From positions 79,669 through 143,668 of the forward strand of contig NZ_KE383882.1 in assembly GCF_000422585.1 (NCBI RefSeq): 64,000 bases of DNA, given 5' to 3'. A program made the translations under genes and the position numbers. The DNA is from Hugenholtzia roseola DSM 9546 (GTDB lineage Bacteria > Bacteroidota > Bacteroidia > Cytophagales > Bernardetiaceae). Below the pieces are notes generated by a model. The model was not told the DNA's origin. It worked only from the letters and a program-made list of their open reading frames with translations, and searched no databases. Each line of letters starts with the position of its first letter. The stretch's first letter is position 1. Positions 1 through 7,382 of this stretch are shown piece by piece.

Positions 1-2037
1 AATACTGAAAATGAGTGCGGTGCTGGGTTTGAGCGGTACGCCAAAATAGCCCATCAAGCCTGCCGTTAGCAAGAGCGGAATGACGTTGGGAATCAAGGCG
101 ATAAGGACAATTTTTAGGTCTAAAAATAAAATCCCCATAATCACCGCAATTAGAATACAAGCCAAGATAAGGCTACTTTGTAGGCTACTGATAAGATAGG
201 CGTTGCCTTTGATGAAAATGGGCGTTGTGCCTGTGATAGTAGCTTGGAATTGGCTCTCTGCCAAATTTTGTGTTAGAATTGGTTTGAGGTCGTTTTCTAT
301 GAGCGAATCCATACGAATAGAACCGATATCCGCCACTTTAAACGAAATGCGCACTTTCTGCCCTGCGCTATCCACAAAGGCGGCGAGCATTTGGTTAGAA
401 GTCGTGCCTTTTTCATTGCGTAAATACTGCTGAATATAGGGCGCACTCCTATTAGTGGGCAGGGTAAAATCGGCAGGGTTGTTTCCAAAATAGGCTTGAT
501 TGGCGGCTTTGAGAAAACTCACCATCGAGACCGATTGTGAAAGGTAGGGCGATTTTTCCAAATCTTGAATCAGGCTATCCAAAATTTTGAGGTTCTTGGG
601 GTTGCGAATGGCTTTTTCCTTACCCAAATCCACAACCACTTCTAAGGGCATGACCCCTTTGAAATGTTGCTCAAAAAAGGCTAAATCTTTGCGAATGTCG
701 CTCTCTTCGGGCAAATCATCTACCATATAAGATACCGCCGTAATTTTGGAAATCCCCACTAAGGCAACAATTAAGACCAAAGTTGCACCCAAATAGACTT
801 TGCTACGGTGGCGCAAAATCAGACTTTCAAAAAGACTCAAAATCTGATTGACAAAACGCGATTCCAAATGCTTGGTATGGCGTTCCGAAGGGGCAGGCAG
901 GAAAGAAAAAACCGAAGGGATAAAAATTAGACTCACCAAAAAGGTAATGAAAATATTGATGCCCGCCACGATACCAAATTCGCGCAAGAGGTCGGTTTCG
1001 GTATTGAGCAGGGCTAAAAAGCCTACTGCCGTTGTGGTATTGGTCAGAAGTGTTACGATACCTATTTTTTCTATCACCGAAGCAATAGCCGCTTTTTTAT
1101 CATTCAGACGCAAACACTCTTGGTGGTATTTGGTAAGCAAATAAATGCAGTTTGGAATCCCTATCACAACCAAAATGGGCGGCAATAGTCCCGTAAGTAG
1201 GGTAATTTTGTAGCCTAAAATGCCCAAAGTTCCGACCGTCCAGATGATAATAATGCCTATTAGGAGCAGCGGCACAAAAGTAGCGGAAAAGGAGCGGAAA
1301 AAGATAAAGAGAAAAATCGCCGTTACGCCTACGGAAAGCATCAAAAACCAGTTGAGTTCGGTCTTGACCTGCCCTGCCACTACGCTGCGTACATAAGGCA
1401 CACCTGCATAGTGGAGCTTTACGCTCGTTTTGGCTTCAAAGGCTTTGCCCAATTCTTCCACTTTTGCCACTACCAAGTGCTTATAGGGGCTACTTAAAAT
1501 GGCAGGCGAAAGGGAAATGGCTAAAAGTGTGGCTTGGCTTTCAGGGTTGTAAATTTGTCCCTGATAGAGTTTTAGCCCTTCTGCAAAGGCAAGCAGGCTA
1601 TCGAGTTGGGTTTGGTCTGAAATGGCACTATCGAGTAGGAAATCTACTTCGAATCGTTTTTCTTGGCGGTTGGCTTTTAGATACGGCAGACCTGCCAATC
1701 CTACTACGCCTTTGATAAGGCGAAGCGTACTATCGGGCGTTTCTACCTGCAAATTGGCGATAGCTTGTCGCAATTTGACCCATTCATTAAAATTTTGGTA
1801 TTCAAAAAGGCGTTTGTCGGCACTGCCTACTACTAAGATGTTGTCGTCTTGTCCGAAAAGGGCTTTAAATTGGATAAAATACTGCATATCAGCATCTGTA
1901 TCGGGTACGATTTTGGCAAAATCGTAGGACATTTCTGCCTTCCTGCCCTGCCAGCCCATAAAGGCGGTTGCAAGCAGCAATAAACACAATAAAACAATTC
2001 GGTATTGAAGAATGAAATGGGCAATTTTTTTCCACAT
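1..2037 (-). CDS. RND-superfamily (MMPL-type) exporter, 3' end outside window
   Basis: Reading from the ATG at 2037 on the minus strand gives about 679 codons with no stop before the window edge, so the C-terminus is missing. The protein starts MWKKIAHFILQYR and has one membrane segment at about residues 12-30. A large extracytoplasmic loop follows (to about 215), then a cluster of four to five membrane helices (about 215-385). After another helix near 410 there is a second large loop, and the second helix cluster begins just before the edge. This is the two-fold repeated RND plan without the CusA/AcrB docking loops, so it is probably an MMPL-type lipid or hydrophobe exporter of the inner membrane. 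The substrate cannot be told. Family assignment is confident from topology and from motifs such as GIPNCIYLLTKYHQE in the first helix cluster. Confidence 0.85.
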   Translation of the reverse strand, partial: MWKKIAHFILQYRIVLLCLLLLATAFMGWQGRKAEMSYDFAKIVPDTDADMQYFIQFKALFGQDDNILVVGSADKRLFEYQNFNEWVKLRQAIANLQVETPDSTLRLIKGVVGLAGLPYLKANRQEKRFEVDFLLDSAISDQTQLDSLLAFAEGLKLYQGQIYNPESQATLLAISLSPAILSSPYKHLVVAKVEELGKAFEAKTSVKLHYAGVPYVRSVVAGQVKTELNWFLMLSVGVTAIFLFIFFRSFSATFVPLLLIGIIIIWTVGTLGILGYKITLLTGLLPPILVVIGIPNCIYLLTKYHQECLRLNDKKAAIASVIEKIGIVTLLTNTTTAVGFLALLNTETDLLREFGIVAGINIFITFLVSLIFIPSVFSFLPAPSERHTKHLESRFVNQILSLFESLILRHRSKVYLGATLVLIVALVGISKITAVSYMVDDLPEESDIRKDLAFFEQHFKGVMPLEVVVDLGKEKAIRNPKNLKILDSLIQDLEKSPYLSQSVSMVSFLKAANQAYFGNNPADFTLPTNRSAPYIQQYLRNEKGTTSNQMLAAFVDSAGQKVRISFKVADIGSIRMDSLIENDLKPILTQNLAESQFQATITGTTPIFIKGNAYLISSLQSSLILACILIAVIMGILFLDLKIVLIALIPNVIPLLLTAGLMGYFGVPLKPSTALIFSI

Positions 2038-2105
2038 AGTTAGGAGTAGGTTCGTAAAGTGCTATCTGCTTTTTTAGGGTGCAAGCAATTTGACCATCGA
2101 GAGGA

Positions 2106-3218
2106 TTAAATCCATTTTTGCAGGGCAGCGACTACCGTTTCTACGGCAATATCGTCCATGCACGATTTTTCGCGCTTACAGCGATTGCCATAGTAGCAAT
2201 CACAGCCCGAAGTAGGCTCTATGATTTGTCCTCTGCCATAGAGTTCAAACTCGTATGGGTTGAAGATGTTATTAAAAAGCAAAAGTGGCTTTTTCAATCC
2301 TATCGCAATGTGCATCATCATCGTTACGGCACTTACAATCAGGTCGCATTGGTTTGAAATTGCCATAAATTCGGGTAGCGAAAAACAGCCCAAATAAGTT
2401 GCGCCCGTACTTTGGGCGTAGATTTGGTTTTGCGCCTCTTCGTCTTTGCCCCCTAAAAGCAGGGGAAAATGCCCCTGTGCTTGGATATTTTCTATCAGCG
2501 CAATCCAATTTTGAGGTTTCCAAAGGCGCGTCTGCCAACGCACGCCACAGCCTGTATTGAGTCCGATAATTTTTTTCCCTTTCGCCAAATCTTGTAGTTT
2601 CCCTTTCCAAAGGGCATCTAAATCAGGTCGGACTTCCAAAACGTACTCTTCTTTTTGAAAATCGAGGTGGCAAATTTCAAAAATCTCCTCCAAATAATTT
2701 TTGGTATTGGCTTTTGAAAGGTTATCGAAAAGCCCTGTCAATAATTTGTGTTCGGCGGCAGCGTCGGCGGCAATGATGTGTCCATCTTGCCATGAAAAGC
2801 CGTATTTGGTCTTTGCCTGCACCCGACTAAGCAGAATACAGGCTTCCTCGTCTTTGTCTAAATTGATAGCCAACTCAAACGCCTGATTTTGAAGGATATA
2901 AAGCGAGGTTTCATCATAACGGTAGATGCGCTCTATCTGATTTTTCGGCAAAATATCGGGCGAAAGGGTAAGCCAAGAGATGTAGCTATTGGGATAGACC
3001 TTGCGAAGTCGCTCCAAAAGCGGTGTCGTCCGAATGACATCGCCAATCGCCCCTAATTTGATAATCAAGATGCGAAAACTCTTGGGTGCATAGTGCGAAC
3101 AAGCATTGCACATCACGCCAAAATCTTTGTTCGGTTGGCAGGGAATATGTCCTCTGAAAAAACGGCAGTCGTATTTGACTTCTTCGGGGCGAATGGCGGG
3201 GCGAATGGTAGGATTCAT
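2106..3218 (-). CDS. glycosyltransferase family 9 (heptosyltransferase-like)
   Basis: This 370-residue protein has the GT9 core: ILIIKLGAIGDVIRTTPLLERL (about 50-71) is the family's N-terminal loop, and the C-terminal half carries a GLNTGCGVRWQTRLW nucleotide-sugar region and a VTMMMHIAIGLKKP segment. GT9 enzymes are cytoplasmic-face transferases that add heptose or related sugars to lipopolysaccharide core. Unusual features are a Cys cluster before the domain (C18, C27, C37, C40) and a second one near the end (CDCYYGNRCKREKSC), which could bind a metal or iron-sulfur cluster. Such Cys flanks occur in some GT9 proteins of unknown acceptor. It lies just downstream of the RND exporter start on the same strand, but order and spacing (68 bases) suggest separate function. 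Confidence 0.85.
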   Translation of the reverse strand: MNPTIRPAIRPEEVKYDCRFFRGHIPCQPNKDFGVMCNACSHYAPKSFRILIIKLGAIGDVIRTTPLLERLRKVYPNSYISWLTLSPDILPKNQIERIYRYDETSLYILQNQAFELAINLDKDEEACILLSRVQAKTKYGFSWQDGHIIAADAAAEHKLLTGLFDNLSKANTKNYLEEIFEICHLDFQKEEYVLEVRPDLDALWKGKLQDLAKGKKIIGLNTGCGVRWQTRLWKPQNWIALIENIQAQGHFPLLLGGKDEEAQNQIYAQSTGATYLGCFSLPEFMAISNQCDLIVSAVTMMMHIAIGLKKPLLLFNNIFNPYEFELYGRGQIIEPTSGCDCYYGNRCKREKSCMDDIAVETVVAALQKWI

Positions 3219-3309
3219 GCGAAAAGGCGGAGTAAAAGCAAAAATAAAGACTTATTTTGTGGAAGTTTGCCCAAATGCTTCTTTTAAAAGGCTTAGGCTA
3301 CTCGATTTT

Positions 3310-3834
3310 TTAAAGCAACTGTTGTAGGGCAAGCATCTTGATAGCAGCATGCGCCGCTTCGTCGCCTTTATTGCCATGCTTTCCGCCTGCGCGGTCTAAA
3401 GCCTGTTGGGGCGTATTGGGCGTGAGAACACCAAAAACTACGGGCTTATTATTTTCTAAACTCACCTTCATAATACCATCAGCGACGGCTTGAGAGATAA
3501 AATCAAAGTGGCGTGTTTCGCCTTGTATGACACAGCCCAGACAAATGACGGCGTTGACTTCGGCTTTCTGTGCAAACCACTGCGCCGCTAAGGGCAATTC
3601 ATAACTGCCCGGTACGGGGTGCGAAACGATATTATCACGACTTGCTCCTGCGGCTAAAAGCGTGGCTATCGTGCCGCTTTCTAAGGCGTGTGTTACCTCG
3701 GCGTTCCATTCGGATACCAAAATGACAAAGCGCATCTTTTCTATGCCGACAAAAGTATGAAGGGCATGCGCACTTAGGTTTTGTTTCTCAAAACTTGCAG
3801 CAGAAGAGGGGTTCGAATCTGTATTCATATTCAT
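3310..3834 (-). CDS. ribH: 6,7-dimethyl-8-ribityllumazine synthase
   Basis: RibH condenses 5-amino-6-ribitylamino-uracil with 3,4-dihydroxy-2-butanone 4-phosphate in riboflavin biosynthesis; the enzyme forms a cytoplasmic icosahedral or pentameric assembly. The 174-residue product shows PGSYELP (75-81), CLGCVIQGETRHFDF with the catalytic His109, and the C-terminal GGKHGNKGDEAA stretch. The first 33 residues precede the usual start and are Ser/Asn-rich; an internal Met34 could be the true start, giving about 141 residues. The partner riboflavin synthase gene is 43 kb away (46758-47366), so the pathway is scattered, as is common in Bacteroidota. Confidence 0.95.
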   Translation of the reverse strand: MNMNTDSNPSSAASFEKQNLSAHALHTFVGIEKMRFVILVSEWNAEVTHALESGTIATLLAAGASRDNIVSHPVPGSYELPLAAQWFAQKAEVNAVICLGCVIQGETRHFDFISQAVADGIMKVSLENNKPVVFGVLTPNTPQQALDRAGGKHGNKGDEAAHAAIKMLALQQLL

Positions 3835-4258
3835 TATTCACAGGGCAAAACTTAGGAGAAGGGAAAAGGCTTTTGCAGAAGTGCCTTTTTTTGAAAGGGC
3901 AAAAATACGTTTTTTTTCCTAAAACCCTAAACCAGACAAGCCCACAGGCGGCAGCCCTGCCCTGTCTTTTTTGCTTTCCAATGTTACGGAATGGTAAAAT
4001 TTGACTTCTACATTTGGAGATAGCCAAATTTATCAATTTCTTTGCCCTTACTTTGTAAAAAAAGGCGATTCTCACGTTTTTTCTAAAAAAAGGTTGCATT
4101 TCTTAGGGCAAAAATTTGAAAGTTCGAAAAAAATACTTCAAATTTGGGCTTGCGTTTCAAAGATAAAGTATCGTTTTGCTTGTTCGCTCTTTCCTTTTGC
4201 CGCTAAGGGCGAAAAAATAGGGGCAAGGCATAAAATAAACGTCTTCAACCGACTACAT
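3835..4258. other. intergenic region between ribH and tRNA-Ser
   Basis: About 420 bases separate the divergent ribH start and the tRNA. The stretch is rich in A and T runs. On the minus strand a TATTTTTG box (3903-3910) could be a -7 element for ribH, but no good -33 box sits at the right distance. Open frames crossing it run into or over the tRNA and are not convincing as genes. Confidence 0.4.
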
Positions 4259-4346
4259 AGAGAAGTGTCCGAGTGGCTGAAGGAACTCGCCTGGAAAGCG
4301 GGTATACCTCTCAAGGGTATCGCGGGTTCGAATCCCGCCTTCTCTG
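4259..4346 (+). tRNA. tRNA-Ser (anticodon GGA)
   Basis: An 88-base cloverleaf can be folded by eye: acceptor AGAGAAG (4259-4265) pairs with CTTCTCT (4339-4345). The D stem is TCC/GGA, and the anticodon stem CTCGC/GCGGG holds the loop CTGGAAA, which gives anticodon GGA. A long class II variable arm (TATACC/GGTAT type) follows, then the T arm GCGGG-TTCGAAT-CCCGC. The discriminator base is G, as in serine tRNAs. CCA is not encoded (GCT follows). It reads UCC/UCU codons. Confidence 0.96.
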
Positions 4347-4460
4347 CTAAAAGTGTTGCGTTTTCCCCAAAGGCGTACTGCTTTTTTTTATGATTTTCAA
4401 ACCTAATCCTCTGCATTTCTTTTTGGCAACAACTCTATAAAACTAATGACTTTCTGACTC

Positions 4461-5306
4461 ATGAAAAAAATCCTTGCAAACTTAACCCTCGCCTTTGCAC
4501 TTGTAATGGCTCTTTCGCTACCTTTCAGCGGACAAGTTTTGGCTCAAAACCCAGACTCCATCGAAAACGCCGCTAACCCTGATAGCGCAGCCATGACAAC
4601 CGAAACGGCAACCCCCGAAGAAACCACACAAACTGCCGAGGCTACTACTGCCACAGAAGAAGAAGCTCCTGCCGAAGCAACAGGCACGCAGTTTATCAAG
4701 CAGAAATTTATTGAAGGTGGTTGGGACTTTATGTCGGCTATCCTGATTTGTTTGATTTTAGGTATGGCTATCGCCATCGAGCGCATCATTGTTTTGAACC
4801 TTTCTTCTACCAATACCGAGCGTCTTTTAGAAAAAGTGCGCGACGCACTGCAAGAAGGTGGTATCGAGCGTGCGCAGCAAGTAGCAGCTTCTACACGCGG
4901 ACCGATTGCCGAAATCTTCACACAAGGCTTGCTTTCTGCCGACAAAGGCGTGGATATGGTAGAAAAAACCGTTATGGCGACAGGTTCTGTTCAGATGAGC
5001 AAATTAGAAAAAGGCTTAGTATGGCTTTCTCTTTTCATCTCACTTGCGCCTATGCTTGGCTTCATGGGTACGGTATTGGGTATGATTGATGCCTTCGATA
5101 AAATTGAAGCAGCAGGCGATATTTCTCCAAGCCTTGTAGCAGGTGGTATCAAAGTCGCTCTTATCACGACGGTAGGCGGTCTTATCGTTGCCGTAATTTT
5201 GCAAGTTCTTTACAACTATTGTGTGGCCAAAATCGATTCTTTGGTTATAGATTTAGAAGATGCTTCTATCTCTTTGGTGGATTTGATTATCAAGTACAAG
5301 AAGTAA
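4461..5306 (+). CDS. exbB: MotA/TolQ/ExbB proton channel family protein with signal peptide
   Basis: ExbB/TolQ proteins form the pentameric inner-membrane proton channel that, with ExbD/TolR, energises outer-membrane transport through TonB or gliding/Tol functions. The 281-residue product begins with a cleavable-looking signal (to about residue 29, VLAQ). A Thr/Glu/Ala-rich linker covers about 30-80, and the three helices characteristic of the family sit at about 90-112, 185-207 and 228-252. The GTVLGMIDAF and ALITTVGGLIVAV segments are typical ExbB signatures. A signal peptide plus acidic linker is a Bacteroidota variation on the N-terminus. It is the first gene of a run with a small membrane protein and two ExbD genes. 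Confidence 0.93.
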   Translation: MKKILANLTLAFALVMALSLPFSGQVLAQNPDSIENAANPDSAAMTTETATPEETTQTAEATTATEEEAPAEATGTQFIKQKFIEGGWDFMSAILICLILGMAIAIERIIVLNLSSTNTERLLEKVRDALQEGGIERAQQVAASTRGPIAEIFTQGLLSADKGVDMVEKTVMATGSVQMSKLEKGLVWLSLFISLAPMLGFMGTVLGMIDAFDKIEAAGDISPSLVAGGIKVALITTVGGLIVAVILQVLYNYCVAKIDSLVIDLEDASISLVDLIIKYKK

Positions 5307-5326
5307 GCCTTTAAAATTTCGCCCGT

Positions 5327-5348
5327 AGAGGGGGCAGCCGCTCCCTCT
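5327..5348 (+). other. intercistronic hairpin after exbB
   Basis: AGAGGG and CCCTCT arms (within 5327-5348) with a short GC-rich loop form a stem between exbB and the next gene. No T-run follows, so it is more likely an RNA-stability or partial attenuation element than a full terminator. Confidence 0.4.
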
Positions 5349-5395
5349 TGCGCTCATTTTACTTTCTTTCTCAATCGCCCTCAATTTGTAACGAT

Positions 5396-5923
5396 ATGAA
5401 AAATCTTTCTCTTAGTAATATCATCTATGGCGTAGTGGCTGTTATGATATTCATTTTTGTAATCAAAGGCTTTGTCGAGTATATGCCTGCTATTGATGCA
5501 GCCCGTACTGAAGCCGCTCAAAATAAAGGATACGAAAATCCCACAGACGAGCAAAAGAGCAAAGTCAAGCTCTCAAGCAAGGTGGATAATCAGGTAAAAG
5601 GTGCAGTCGCTGGTGATGCGATGGTTACTTTGAGCATGATTCTACTCTTTGCCGCTATTGCAGGTGCAGTGGCTTTGCCCGTCTTTACTGCCGTAAAAGA
5701 AGGACAGCTTAAAGGCTTGGTCTATATGGCAGCCGCTGGTGGCATACTCTTGGTCTTATTCGGTATCGGCTATCTGATGGCAAGCAACGAACCCTACGAA
5801 AAGTATGGCGTTGATGCTTCTGGCTCACAGATGATAGGCGGTTTATTAGGTATGGTCTATATTTTAGCTATTGTTGCCATTTTGGGTATCGTGGCTAATA
5901 TTTTTGCAAAAAGATTTAACTAA
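5396..5923 (+). CDS. conserved membrane protein of the ExbB-ExbD cluster
   Basis: Function is not known to me. I take the ATG at 5396 (MKNLSLSNIIYG) because it begins just before the first hydrophobic segment; a longer frame from 5348 adds an unlikely leader. The 175-residue product has about four membrane segments (about 10-28, 75-95, 103-122 and 146-170) and a hydrophilic stretch at about 30-70 with many Lys, Glu and Gln. It lies between exbB (90 bases upstream) and exbD (9 bases downstream). That placement suggests a subunit or accessory factor of this proton-driven complex, which is inference from context. Confidence 0.75.
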   Translation: MKNLSLSNIIYGVVAVMIFIFVIKGFVEYMPAIDAARTEAAQNKGYENPTDEQKSKVKLSSKVDNQVKGAVAGDAMVTLSMILLFAAIAGAVALPVFTAVKEGQLKGLVYMAAAGGILLVLFGIGYLMASNEPYEKYGVDASGSQMIGGLLGMVYILAIVAILGIVANIFAKRFN

Positions 5924-5931
5924 TTTCAACT

Positions 5932-6513
5932 ATGGCAAAGAAGAAAAAGAAAGCACCCGAAGTCAATTCCAGCTCTATGGCGGATATTGCCTTTCTGTTG
6001 CTCATATTCTTTCTCGTTACGACGCGCATCGACACAGAACGCGGTCTTTCTGTGCAGCTCCCGCCCAAGCCGAAAGAAGAAACCAAACCTACTGACGTAA
6101 ATCAGCGAAATGTCTACAAAATCCTCATCAATTCGCAAGACGACCTTCTAATAGAAGATAGCCCGGGTGATGTAAAACAGATTAAAAAAGATGTCATCAA
6201 GCACCTTAAAAATAATGGTGCAGACCCTAATTTCGCAGACACCCCACAAGTAGCCGTCGTTTCCATTCGCGCTGATAGAGGCACCAGTTATGACTTTTAT
6301 TTGCAGATAGCCGACCAAGTGCGTGCCGCCTACAATGAAGTTCGCGCTGACTACCTAAGCCAACAGCTTGGCAGGCGCGTAACGGTAGAAGAATTTATAG
6401 AAATTTCGAAGCAGGATAAGAAAAAGCACGTAGAGTGGTACACTATGGCAAAGGACGCTTATCCGATGAACGTTTCTGATGCCGAACCCACAGGAGGCGA
6501 AGCGGCGCAATAA
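5932..6513 (+). CDS. exbD: ExbD/TolR family biopolymer transport protein (first copy)
   Basis: ExbD/TolR subunits sit in the pore of the ExbB pentamer and carry the proton-accepting aspartate. This 193-residue protein has a Lys-rich start (MAKKKKKAPEVNSSS), then MADIAFLLLIFFLVTTR with the key Asp18 at the beginning of its single membrane helix. A periplasmic domain with a PLPP-like LPPKPKEE segment follows, and an extended C-terminal tail of about 60 residues is longer than in E. coli ExbD. The gene follows the small membrane protein by 8 bases. Confidence 0.93.
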   Translation: MAKKKKKAPEVNSSSMADIAFLLLIFFLVTTRIDTERGLSVQLPPKPKEETKPTDVNQRNVYKILINSQDDLLIEDSPGDVKQIKKDVIKHLKNNGADPNFADTPQVAVVSIRADRGTSYDFYLQIADQVRAAYNEVRADYLSQQLGRRVTVEEFIEISKQDKKKHVEWYTMAKDAYPMNVSDAEPTGGEAAQ

Positions 6514-6554
6514 GCGCAGTCCCTTATCTTTTCCAATCTTAACCCCGCAAGGTG

Positions 6555-7016
6555 ATGCAAATCAAGAAAAAAAAGAAAGAAGAACCCGTCATTCCTACCT
6601 CCGCGCTCCCCGACATTATCTTTATGCTTCTCTTCTTCTTTATGGCAGCAACGGTATTGCGTGAGCGTGATATTTTGGTAGAAACGGCAGCACCCAAAGC
6701 CTCTCAAATACAGAAGTTGGAAAAGCGGCGTTTGGTGAGTTTTATCTATGTAGGAAAGCCGCGCGACGTAGGCAAATTCGGCTCCGAGCCGCGTATTCAG
6801 CTCAACGACGTATTGGCTACTCCCGAAAATATCCCACAGTTTGTCTTTTCAGAAAAGAGCAAACTACCCGAAGTGGATAGAGAAAAATTAGTCGTTTCGC
6901 TCAAAATAGATAGAAATGTCAAGATGGGTATCGTAACTGACGTGCGCGAAAAACTAAGAGAATCTAACGCACTCAAAATCAATTACGCTTCCGTAACAAG
7001 CAGCGACGAAGAATAA
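6555..7016 (+). CDS. exbD: ExbD/TolR family biopolymer transport protein (second copy)
   Basis: A second ExbD with a Lys/Glu-rich N-terminus and LPDIIFMLLFFFM, where Asp20 is the conserved membrane acid. The product is 153 residues from the ATG at 6555; a GTG directly before it at 6552 is an alternative. Two non-identical ExbD subunits behind one ExbB is the standard arrangement in Bacteroidota, where the pair may form a hetero-oligomeric stator. The gene follows the first exbD after about 40 bases and is the last of the operon; a palindromic repeat and a strong terminator follow. Confidence 0.92.
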   Translation: MQIKKKKKEEPVIPTSALPDIIFMLLFFFMAATVLRERDILVETAAPKASQIQKLEKRRLVSFIYVGKPRDVGKFGSEPRIQLNDVLATPENIPQFVFSEKSKLPEVDREKLVVSLKIDRNVKMGIVTDVREKLRESNALKINYASVTSSDEE

Positions 7017-7039
7017 AATAACCTACGCTTTTCGTTTTA

Positions 7040-7266
7040 AAAGGGCGTTGTAACAACGATAAAAGCCTTAAATACACCCCACCCCAAACCCCGCCCCCAT
7101 AGGGCGGGGCTTTGATTCGGAATCATTTTTTTTGCATAAATGCAAAAAAAATGATTTGGTTTTCGAACCCTCCCCTATGGGGGGAGGGCAGGGTGGGGGT
7201 TCAGGAGGCTTGCACGAAGCACAAAACCCTATTTTTTGACCTTCTGACCATTGTAACAACGCCATT
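7040..7266. repeat. nested-palindrome intergenic element (possible MITE-like repeat)
   Basis: Three nested inverted repeats lie here. The outer arms GGCGTTGTAACAA (7044-7056) and TTGTAACAACGCC (7251-7263) differ by one base. Middle arms are the GC-rich tracts around CCCCCATAGGG (7094-7104) and CCCCTATGGGG (7172-7182). The core is a perfect 16-bp inverted repeat AATCATTTTTTTTGCA (7121-7136) / TGCAAAAAAAATGATT (7141-7156) with a 4-base loop. No coding capacity is evident. GC-tract palindromes of this kind are scattered in Bacteroidota genomes, but I cannot count copies outside this window. Confidence 0.6.
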
Positions 7267-7271
7267 AAAAG

Positions 7272-7312
7272 CCAAAAACCTAAGAAAATAGCATTTTCTT
7301 AGGTTTTTTTGT
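7272..7312. terminator. bidirectional intrinsic terminator between exbD and ftcD
   Basis: The arms AACCTAAGAAAAT and ATTTTCTTAGGTT pair perfectly around an AGC loop. A T-run follows on the plus strand and an A-run precedes, so the hairpin can end both the convergent exbD operon and ftcD. Confidence 0.85.
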
Positions 7313-7382
7313 GCGGACAACGCCTTATCTCTACGTAAGCGAATGATGTTAAAATTTCACAGGGCTGCCTTTCAGACCCTTA

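Noticed and set aside
203-1927. several plus-strand frames opposite the RND exporter
   Set aside because: They lie opposite a continuous minus-strand reading frame with clear membrane-transport motifs and have no recognisable protein sequence themselves.
4001-4416. two frames across the tRNA-Ser region
   Set aside because: Both cover the tRNA, with translation of the T arm and variable loop in them; no domain is visible and the tRNA fold explains the DNA.
7068-7265. minus-strand frame inside the palindromic island
   Set aside because: Product is mostly Pro, Gly and Lys from the GC tracts, explained by the inverted repeats.
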